Assembly (NCBI GenBank): GCA_020050895.1 | Contig: JAGVJW010000064.1 | Location: 1-7,998 of the forward strand | Direction of reading: 5' to 3' | From: a bacterium | GTDB taxonomy: Bacteria > Bacteroidota > Ignavibacteria > Kapaibacteriales > Kapaibacteriaceae | DNA length: 7,998 nucleotides | Shown: positions 1 through 5,931 of the stretch, in pieces | How the letters are laid out: the number at the start of each line of letters is the position of its first letter | How positions within the stretch are numbered: the stretch's first letter is position 1 | Position numbers and translations under genes: made by a program | Notes under the pieces: model-generated | The model's input: only the letters and a program-made list of their open reading frames with translations | Told to the model about the DNA's origin: nothing | Database searches by the model: none

Positions 1-12
1 CTCTTCCGATCT
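1..12 (+). other. Residual Illumina adapter sequence at contig start
   Basis: The first 12 bases, CTCTTCCGATCT, are identical to the 3' end of the Illumina TruSeq/universal adapter. They sit exactly at the window edge, where untrimmed adapter would be expected. Genuine sequence probably begins at base 13. The adapter is by chance in frame with the transglycosylase gene that follows, so translating from base 1 would add four false residues. Confidence 0.9.
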
Positions 13-534
13 CTTTGGATTGAGTCGCGGTGCGGACAAATAACAGGGAACTATAATGTTGCTAGTGTGTTTCTGAGCCTGATGTTGGCATCCGACTCAT
101 TGTACGTGCGCCAGAGCCTAGCCGGAGTTACTGAAGGACAAACTCTCGATTCATTTCAACTCGATAGTGTTCGGGCGTTAATTCTGCGAAGGGCTAAACA
201 TAAAGTCGAGTGGGCTACGGAAGAGCTGCGGGCGCTGTCCAACATCGATAAACGCCGTGTAATAAATGTGAGCACGTTGCGTGGATCCTGGGCGGGCGCC
301 TTTGGCTATGCACAGTTTCTCCCATCATCCTACCAACGATGGGCTGTTGACGGTGACGCAGACGGAGACATTGATTTATATTCAATACCAGACGCTGTGT
401 TCAGCATTGGAAATTATCTGAAGAACAATGGCTGGGGAAGGGGACGGTCAAAACAGCGGAGAGCAGTTCATCACTATAATAACAGTGATGCATACGTTAG
501 CGCAGTTTTCACTCTTGCCCGTAGGGTTCGCTGA
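13..534 (+). CDS. mltB: Lytic murein transglycosylase, MltB type (GH103/SLT_2), 5'-truncated
   Basis: This is the C-terminal part of a periplasmic or outer-membrane enzyme that cleaves peptidoglycan between MurNAc and GlcNAc, forming 1,6-anhydroMurNAc ends. The frame is open from the contig edge. A GTG at 67 is only an internal codon, because family-like sequence lies upstream of it: LWIESRCG, with the catalytic-type Glu at bases 22-24, corresponds to the GVETRWG-type motif of MltB/Slt35. Further on come GSWAGAFGYAQFLPSSY (about 283-333), the characteristic MltB substrate-groove motif, and DGDADGDIDL (about 349-378), which resembles the EF-hand-like calcium loop of Slt35. SIGNYLKNNGW and a YNNS-containing C-terminus follow, both typical of the family. 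The N-terminus, with any signal peptide or lipobox, is missing. The C-terminus looks complete and overlaps the convergent pepF gene by 26 bp. The family assignment is firm, but the exact paralogue (MltB or a related group) is not. Confidence 0.88.
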   Translation, partial: LWIESRCGQITGNYNVASVFLSLMLASDSLYVRQSLAGVTEGQTLDSFQLDSVRALILRRAKHKVEWATEELRALSNIDKRRVINVSTLRGSWAGAFGYAQFLPSSYQRWAVDGDADGDIDLYSIPDAVFSIGNYLKNNGWGRGRSKQRRAVHHYNNSDAYVSAVFTLARRVR

Positions 535-2317
535 GTTTTTCCGCCTCAGCAATCAGATTTTCGATAACGCCAAGTCCGATCTTCCAGAATCCCGGATCAT
601 CGGTATTAATCCCGAAAGGCTGAAGCAATTCAGAGGGTCGCTTCGATCCGCCTGATGATAAGAACTTGATGTATTTATCCGAGAATGATTCTTTGTTGTT
701 TTTATATATCTCATGAAGAGCGAGCACAAGCAATTCACCATATGCATAGGCATACACGTATCCCGGAACGTGCATGAAATGTGAGATGTACGACCACCAG
801 TACCGATACCCATCTGTGAGTGTTATCGAATCGCCATACTGTTCCCTCTGTGTTTTCATCCAGATGTCGCACATATTATCTATGCTTAATTCGCCTTTTG
901 ACCGACGCATTGTGTGCATTGCATCTTCGAACCGGTTGAGCATAATCTGACGGAAGACCGTAGAAACAATATCGTCGATCTTACCCATCAGCATACTCAG
1001 CTTTTTCTTTCTGTTTTCGGCAGAAGCAAAGAGTTTATTGAATGTTATCATCTCCCCAAATACAGATGCAGTTTCAGCAATTGTTAATGGCGTATCCATG
1101 AGCAATGGACCCTGCGATCTGGAAAGGTATTGGTGTACACCATGTCCGAGTTCATGTGCAAGTACCTGAACATCACGGTCTGAACCCATGTAATTGAGAA
1201 AGATGTATGGATGGGCAGAAGCAATGGTACCGGCGCTGTAAGCGCCGCCATTCTTCCCCTTACTCACTGGCGCATGTATCCAGGAACTGTCAAAGAACAA
1301 TTCCACTATTTCACCGAAACGTGGATGAAACTCCGAGTAGGCAGATACAACAACGCCTCTTGCAGCATCCCATGTCCAAAACGACTGTTCTGTCCCTACT
1401 GGTGCATTCCTATCGTATTCAAACATTTCATCAACACCCAAAAGGCGCTTCTTAAGCGAGTAGTAGCGGCGAAGCAGGTCGCTTCGTTCAACAACACTGG
1501 TAATCAAAGCATTTACCGATTCATCAGACACTTCATTCTCGAGATTCCTGTGAGAAACCCAGGATTTAAAGCCCCTTAACTGATCATTTGTATGATGATC
1601 GGCAACCACTGTGTTGAAGATGTACGTTTGCACGCGAGCCGATTCCTTCAATCCTTGCGTAATTGCTTCGGCAGCAGCTTTTCTTGTCTCGCGGTTTGGC
1701 TCCTGCAAGAGCTTCATGATCTCTGCTTCGGTGTATTCATGCCCAAGAAGTCTAAACACTTGTGCACTCATCACTTCATCGTGCAACCTCACCCACGCAA
1801 ATCGTGATGAAAGCGACTTCAATGCCAATACCTGCTCAACTTCATCACTCAAGCGATATGGCTTAAAATCGTTACGGACTTCTAGCCAGTGACGTCTGGA
1901 CTCCAATTCGGGGGAGTTTAACAGACTGTCCATTACGTCATCTGAAAGTTCTGATACTTCGATACTCAGAAAAATGATATGCTGATTTGCGTTAGCAATC
2001 ACTTCGCGAGTTGTTTGGAGCATTCGCCCGTTTGCCGGATCCTCTGTGTTTGTAGACCATACAAGCTGAGCAAAGGAAGAAAGTTTATCCATGAGTTCAA
2101 CCAAGACTTCGTATTCTTCAAGCATGTAAACAAATTCACTTACCGCTATTGATGCAACATTTCCATGCCATTTGTTTTTAAAATCCAGGCAGTTCTGCTC
2201 AAGCGTGTTGAGGTCTGAAATAAAAACATCGTCGTCGGCAGATCGATAAAGATCTGTTAAATCCCAAACAACCTCCTCAGCTCCAGTTGTCTTCTCAATC
2301 AGTGAGTCATTATTCAT
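509..2317 (-). CDS. pepF: M3 family oligoendopeptidase (PepF-like zinc metallopeptidase)
   Basis: This is a cytoplasmic zinc oligopeptidase that hydrolyses short peptides and takes part in peptide turnover. It has 602 residues, the usual size for bacterial oligoendopeptidase F. The gluzincin motif HELGH is at residues 388-392 (His388 and His392 as zinc ligands, Glu389 catalytic). The third ligand is Glu415 in TIAETASVFGE, spaced as in family M3. A second signature, HFMHVPGYVYAYAYGE at about 513-528, matches the conserved His/Tyr substrate-binding region of M3 enzymes. The N-terminal roughly 200 residues are helical, as in the PepF_N domain. No signal peptide is present. The start ATG (2315-2317) is preceded by no recognisable Shine-Dalgarno sequence. 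The gene is divergent from the channel gene, with only 21 bp between starts, and its last codons overlap the transglycosylase gene. All catalytic residues are present and the frame is intact. The exact peptide specificity cannot be read from the sequence. Confidence 0.95.
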   Translation of the reverse strand: MNNDSLIEKTTGAEEVVWDLTDLYRSADDDVFISDLNTLEQNCLDFKNKWHGNVASIAVSEFVYMLEEYEVLVELMDKLSSFAQLVWSTNTEDPANGRMLQTTREVIANANQHIIFLSIEVSELSDDVMDSLLNSPELESRRHWLEVRNDFKPYRLSDEVEQVLALKSLSSRFAWVRLHDEVMSAQVFRLLGHEYTEAEIMKLLQEPNRETRKAAAEAITQGLKESARVQTYIFNTVVADHHTNDQLRGFKSWVSHRNLENEVSDESVNALITSVVERSDLLRRYYSLKKRLLGVDEMFEYDRNAPVGTEQSFWTWDAARGVVVSAYSEFHPRFGEIVELFFDSSWIHAPVSKGKNGGAYSAGTIASAHPYIFLNYMGSDRDVQVLAHELGHGVHQYLSRSQGPLLMDTPLTIAETASVFGEMITFNKLFASAENRKKKLSMLMGKIDDIVSTVFRQIMLNRFEDAMHTMRRSKGELSIDNMCDIWMKTQREQYGDSITLTDGYRYWWSYISHFMHVPGYVYAYAYGELLVLALHEIYKNNKESFSDKYIKFLSSGGSKRPSELLQPFGINTDDPGFWKIGLGVIENLIAEAEKLSEPYGQE

Positions 2318-2338
2318 ATGCTTGCGGTAAATTGAAAT

Positions 2339-3649
2339 GTGAAGAAGGGGCGAACTTACAGAAGAAACATCTATACCACTCCGGAGGTTGCTTGGTCTCT
2401 GGCGATGGCTGGTATGACGTTGTTTGCAGTTTATCGTGTTCCAGCCGACATCGTTCTTGGTATCGACCGTCGGTTTGTATTCCAGGCGCTTGACGCACTG
2501 CTGGCAGTAATGTTTCTCACCGACCTACCTCTGACCTTTCTGTTTGCCCAAAGGCGTGGAAGTATTGCCCGCCGCAATTACCTTAAACATCTTCTGGTTC
2601 CCGACTTAATTGCCGCTGTGGCAGCTGTAGCCTTTTCGCGCGGCAACTATCTGGAGCTTTTCGTTCTTGTAAAGGTTATCCATGTGACTTATTTCGTCAG
2701 CTCATGGCGGCAACAGCTCATGCGCACGGGCAGCAGTGTACGCCTGGGATTATTTGTCTATTGGCTGGTGATATTGATTCATGTAACGGCTTGTGGATGG
2801 ATATACATGAGAGAAACGTTACCAGCATCAGACGCTCTTAGAAAATATATCGAAGCTGTGTACTGGTCTGTGACCACGCTTACAACAATCGGCTACGGCG
2901 ACATTACACCGCAAAACCAACAGCAAATGATCTACGCAATTTTTGTGATGCTAGTTGGATTTGTGATGATGGGTTATTTGATAGGCAACATTGCAGGATT
3001 ATTGAATCGCACCGACCCGTTGAGAGCGCAGTATGCAGCCTCATTGGAGGAAGTCTCATCGTTTGTTCAATACAACAACATTCCTGTAAATCTTAAACAC
3101 AGAATCATAGACTACTTCACATACATGTGGCATCAACGTGCTGCATTTGATGAGCCTCATATCCTTCACACATTGCCGCATGGTTTAAAGTCTGAGGTGT
3201 CGTTGCATTTAAAACGCGACGTCATTCAAAGGGTACCCTTTTTCAATCAGGCAGGAGAGAATCTCATGCGCGAAGTTGCTAATGAAATGCGGCCTATAGT
3301 TGTTACGCCTGGTGAAGCAGTCTTTCACCACGGCGACCCTGCTAACAACATGTACTTTATTAACAGGGGAACGTTAGAGGTTCGTAGCGAAACCGGCGAA
3401 GTTATTAATACACTCTTTGATGGAGATTTTTTTGGCGAGATGGCGCTGCTGGAAAAACGTCGGCGCATGGCGACTGTTGTCGCAATAGATTATACAGATC
3501 TTTATGTTCTTGATGCCGTTGCATTCAATCGAATTCTCGAAGGACATCCGGATTTCAAGGAGTTCATGGAAGCGGTTGCCAAGCATAGGGCAAGCACTGG
3601 CGGGAAAGGTGATTCAAATGAACTGCCTTCCTACGGAACGATGCGATAG
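2339..3649 (+). CDS. Six-TM cyclic-nucleotide-binding potassium channel (CNG/HCN-like)
   Basis: This is an inner-membrane, presumably tetrameric, ion channel of 436 residues. Helices S1-S6 span about residues 14-222. The pore helix and selectivity filter are TTIGYGDIT (Thr183-Ile-Gly-Tyr-Gly-Asp188), the K+-selective signature. A C-linker follows S6 (about 225-300) and resembles those of eukaryotic CNG/HCN/KAT channels (LPHGLKSEVSLHLKRD). A cyclic-nucleotide-binding fold lies at about 298-415, with the phosphate-binding cassette FGEMALLEKRRRMATV (365-380); Arg376 occupies the place of the phosphate-contacting arginine. cAMP or cGMP is therefore the likely ligand. The S4 position (about 105-125) carries only Lys112, His115 and Arg124 at three-residue spacing, so strong voltage sensing is doubtful. 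Start: GTG at 2339 is the first possible codon after an in-frame stop at 2333-2335, and the next ATG (2405) would destroy S1. The 3' end overlaps asnS by 19 bp. Characterised prokaryotic relatives of this architecture include SthK and MloK1. The class is certain; gating mode and ligand are inferred. Confidence 0.93.
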   Translation: MKKGRTYRRNIYTTPEVAWSLAMAGMTLFAVYRVPADIVLGIDRRFVFQALDALLAVMFLTDLPLTFLFAQRRGSIARRNYLKHLLVPDLIAAVAAVAFSRGNYLELFVLVKVIHVTYFVSSWRQQLMRTGSSVRLGLFVYWLVILIHVTACGWIYMRETLPASDALRKYIEAVYWSVTTLTTIGYGDITPQNQQQMIYAIFVMLVGFVMMGYLIGNIAGLLNRTDPLRAQYAASLEEVSSFVQYNNIPVNLKHRIIDYFTYMWHQRAAFDEPHILHTLPHGLKSEVSLHLKRDVIQRVPFFNQAGENLMREVANEMRPIVVTPGEAVFHHGDPANNMYFINRGTLEVRSETGEVINTLFDGDFFGEMALLEKRRRMATVVAIDYTDLYVLDAVAFNRILEGHPDFKEFMEAVAKHRASTGGKGDSNELPSYGTMR

Positions 3650-4983
3650 ATCATTCTGGGAAATGGAATTACTTCACGGATGTGTTCGGCACCTGTAATC
3701 CACTTTACAGTTCTTTCCAACCCAAGTCCAAAACCACTGTGAGGTACAGACCCATATTTACGCAGGTCGAGGTACCACTGAAATTCATCCTCTGGTAGGT
3801 TTTCATGCAGAACTCGTTCACGTAGTGCATCAAAATCGTCTTCGCGTTGCGAGCCCCCTATAATTTCACCCGCTCCCTCCGGTGCCAACATATCCATTGC
3901 AAGAACAACCTTAGGATTCTCAACGTCTCTCTTCATATAAAAAGCTTTAACATCGGTTGGATATCGATGGATGATACACGGCTTATCGAATTGAGTCATA
4001 ATCGCTTCTTCTTGCGGAGCACCAAAATCTTCTCCCCATGGAAAATCAACCTGAATCTCAGCTCCATCCGGCGATCGTTTATTCAACTTTATTCCGTTTG
4101 CATTTAACCATTCAACAGCTTCTGAATACGATAACCTGTGAAAGGGGCGTTTAACCGCTTCTAGTTTTGTAATGTCTCGGCCAAGTATTGCAAGCTCCTT
4201 TTTACACGTCTTCAAACAATATTGTACAATGTATTCTACGAAGTCCTCTGCCAAATCCATATCGTCATTCAGGTCGAAGTAAGCCATCTCCGGTTCAACC
4301 ATCCAGAACTCCGTGAGGTGTCTTCTGGTCTTTGATTTTTCTGCGCGAAATGTTGGACCGAATGTATACACTTTGCCAAGCGCCATTGCGCTTGCTTCGG
4401 CATACAATTGTCCAGATTGCGTCAAATAGGCCTTCCCCAGATCAAAGTACTGTGTTTCGAATAGCGTCGACGTTCCTTCGCTGGCATTCGGCGTAAGGAT
4501 CGGAGAGTCCATAAGGGTAAAACCATTGCCATCAAAAAAATCGCGAATGGCTTTGATAACGGCAGATCTTACTCGCATGATGGCATGTTGCCTCGTCGAT
4601 CTCAACCACAAGTGCCGGTGTTCCATTAGGAACTCCACTCCGTGCTCCTTTGGTGTTATCGGATAATCACGAGCGATTTGCCACACCTTGATATCCTGAA
4701 CATCTAACTCCACGCCGCCTGGTGCACGCTGCTCGGCACGTACCAGCCCCGTAATTGAAACAGAACTTTCTTGTGTTAATGCTTGTGCATTCGTAGAAAT
4801 AACTTCACTTACATTTGGCTTAAATAGCACACATTGTACTATTCCGCTGCCATCACGCAGTTTGAGAAATATTAGCTTGCCTTTCTCCGTCTTGTCGAAT
4901 ATCCACCCGTTTAACGTCACAACTTCACCAATGTGCTGATTTAGGGTTTCAATGTAGGTGAATGATTTGTAGTGCGATGTCAT
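3631..4983 (-). CDS. asnS: Asparaginyl-tRNA synthetase
   Basis: This cytoplasmic class IIb aminoacyl-tRNA synthetase charges tRNA-Asn with asparagine using ATP. It has 450 residues from ATG 4981-4983, close to the family's usual 430-470. An N-terminal OB-fold anticodon-binding domain lies at about residues 20-107. The class II core holds motif 1 (about 141-168), motif 2 (FRAEKSKTRRHLTEFWM, 212-228) and motif 3 (GFGLGLER, 417-424). KAFYMKR (346-352) and GEIIGGSQRE (372-381) mark an asparaginyl rather than aspartyl enzyme; AspRS typically has RPFY at the first position. The frame is open upstream to an ATG at 5034, but the extra 17 residues are not family-like and cover the divergent gene's start, so 4983 is preferred. 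The C-terminus (IPFPRMIYRIVP) keeps the conserved PFPR and ends inside the channel gene's last codons. Its presence means this cell charges tRNA-Asn directly, at least in part. No frame defect is seen. Confidence 0.97.
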   Translation of the reverse strand: MTSHYKSFTYIETLNQHIGEVVTLNGWIFDKTEKGKLIFLKLRDGSGIVQCVLFKPNVSEVISTNAQALTQESSVSITGLVRAEQRAPGGVELDVQDIKVWQIARDYPITPKEHGVEFLMEHRHLWLRSTRQHAIMRVRSAVIKAIRDFFDGNGFTLMDSPILTPNASEGTSTLFETQYFDLGKAYLTQSGQLYAEASAMALGKVYTFGPTFRAEKSKTRRHLTEFWMVEPEMAYFDLNDDMDLAEDFVEYIVQYCLKTCKKELAILGRDITKLEAVKRPFHRLSYSEAVEWLNANGIKLNKRSPDGAEIQVDFPWGEDFGAPQEEAIMTQFDKPCIIHRYPTDVKAFYMKRDVENPKVVLAMDMLAPEGAGEIIGGSQREDDFDALRERVLHENLPEDEFQWYLDLRKYGSVPHSGFGLGLERTVKWITGAEHIREVIPFPRMIYRIVP

Positions 4984-5007
4984 AAATTTCAGTTTGTTGT
5001 AACGGTT

Positions 5008-5034
5008 CAAAAATAATGGTACCACCAATCTCAA
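5008..5034 (-). promoter_or_regulatory. Candidate Bacteroidota-type promoter for asnS
   Basis: Read on the minus strand, bases 5015-5008 spell TATTTTTG, matching the -7 consensus TAnnTTTG of Bacteroidota primary-sigma promoters. A TTG lies 16 bases upstream (5034-5032) and could serve as a poor -33 element. The box ends 24 bases before the preferred asnS ATG, which would give a short leader. The spacing is shorter than usual and the host phylum is uncertain, so this is only a candidate. It falls in the 32-bp gap between the divergent asnS and DUF971 genes and runs into the DUF971 coding start. Confidence 0.25.
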
Positions 5035-5372
5035 TTACCCGCCGGAACGCAGCTGTGCTATGTTCTGAATGGGCAGACGGCTTTCTGGCCTGCATTCTCC
5101 TTAGTGCATTGAGAGAAGCCTGTCCGTGTGCATACTGCACAGGCGAGCAAATTATGGGTCAAAGTGTCTTTGTTGGCATTAAGACCTATGCCCCTGGAAT
5201 GAATGAACTGGTATCCCTCACTACAATCGGGAACTATGGAGTACAGGCAACGTGGGGCGATGGGCACGACACAGGAATATATACATGGGATATGTTGCGA
5301 AAGATTTTTGACGAGAATGCTCTATCACAAGCAGATTTACGTTCAATTGATTCGGAACTGGAACCTAAATAA
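5016..5372 (+). CDS. DUF971 / gamma-butyrobetaine hydroxylase N-terminal-like protein
   Basis: This is a small soluble protein of 118 residues that consists of a single DUF971 (GBBH-like_N) domain. A conserved WADG (19-22) leads to LREACPCAYCTGE (32-44) and then WGDGHDTGIYTWDMLR (80-95), the family's hallmark blocks. In human gamma-butyrobetaine hydroxylase the equivalent domain binds zinc through a C-x-C-x-x-C triad and one His. Here Cys36, Cys38, Cys41 and His84 fit that pattern, so zinc binding is likely. No oxygenase domain is fused, so hydroxylase activity should not be assumed; bacterial stand-alone versions have no settled function. ATG 5016 is the first start in the frame, following a stop at 4983-4985, and puts the first beta-strand (PISITRRN) where the family has it. 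No Shine-Dalgarno is apparent. The gene is divergent from asnS and ends 40 bp before the convergent membrane-protein gene. Confidence 0.88.
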   Translation: MVPPISITRRNAAVLCSEWADGFLACILLSALREACPCAYCTGEQIMGQSVFVGIKTYAPGMNELVSLTTIGNYGVQATWGDGHDTGIYTWDMLRKIFDENALSQADLRSIDSELEPK

Positions 5373-5412
5373 GTTTGGCACTTGAAATACTAAATATTGA
5401 TAGGTTCATCAT

Positions 5413-5850
5413 TTATACCGTACGAAGCGATTCTTTCTTTTCAAGGAGCAACCAAACAGCAACAGCTACAAACGTTAGTTCCCACAAATAATATCCAATC
5501 AACGCCTCTCCGCCGGTACCGGGGTTCAATACCCAATGCAGATTAACAATAGCTGAAACAATTACAGCAGATTTCAGCCATTTCGATGCGAACCTGATAT
5601 CGAAAAGTAACAATCCCATTACAGCTACAATTAACAGGTTGCTAAAGCCACTGAAAATCATTAAAGCTGACAAATACCATTCGTTTTTAAGGGGAAAACC
5701 CTGCGACCAGAGAGGCGAGAGAGAGACTCCCAATGCTTGCCATCCCGGCACAGTTCCAGTGGAAAGTGTACCACCATATCGAGCCACAGGGACAAACCAT
5801 GAAGTGATGTAAACCGCACAAACAACGATGCCAAAGATTCGGTTTAACAT
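5413..5850 (-). CDS. Hypothetical four-helix integral membrane protein
   Basis: I do not recognise this family. The 145-residue product has four hydrophobic stretches long enough to cross the membrane, at about residues 4-23, 58-83, 91-108 and 116-137. A polar loop of about 35 residues separates the first two and contains GTVPGWQALG. The last residues (LEKKESLRTV) are charged and probably cytoplasmic, as is the short start MLNR. Both termini on the same side fits an even number of helices. There are no Cys pairs, His clusters or catalytic motifs. The start ATG (5848-5850) follows an AT-rich stretch with no clear Shine-Dalgarno. The gene is convergent with the DUF971 gene and divergent from hutU. 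The regular pattern of hydrophobic segments and loops over the full open frame makes it likely to be real, but its role is unknown. Confidence 0.72.
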   Translation of the reverse strand: MLNRIFGIVVCAVYITSWFVPVARYGGTLSTGTVPGWQALGVSLSPLWSQGFPLKNEWYLSALMIFSGFSNLLIVAVMGLLLFDIRFASKWLKSAVIVSAIVNLHWVLNPGTGGEALIGYYLWELTFVAVAVWLLLEKKESLRTV

Positions 5851-5931
5851 TTTCTAACACTCACACAGAAATGGTACTACGGTACGTCCACGACAATGCA
5901 CCGAATATATTCTTTTTCTCGACTTTTGTTT

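Noticed and set aside
1207..1892. Several open frames opposite pepF
   Set aside because: They lie antisense within the well-supported pepF gene, overlap each other in different frames and show no family motifs.
4984..5034. N-terminal extension of asnS to ATG 5034
   Set aside because: The 17 extra residues have no family resemblance and would overlap the divergent DUF971 start; the ATG at 4983 gives a normal AsnRS N-terminus.
5373..5412. Bidirectional intrinsic terminator between the DUF971 and membrane-protein genes
   Set aside because: The 40 bp are AT-rich with only a weak AATA/TATT pairing and no GC-rich stem followed by a T run.
5505..5545. Small palindrome and inverted repeat (CGGTACCG; GGGT...ACCC)
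   Set aside because: Both fall in the coding sequence of the membrane protein; the stems are 4-8 bp and need no regulatory explanation.
5864..5885. Short repeat GGTAC-tac-GGTAC upstream of hutU as an operator
   Set aside because: A 5-bp repeat is expected by chance and matches no operator I know, including the HutC type.
5896..5931. Earlier hutU start at ATG 5896
   Set aside because: It adds a short hydrophobic stretch unlike known urocanases and no better ribosome binding site; kept as an alternative only.
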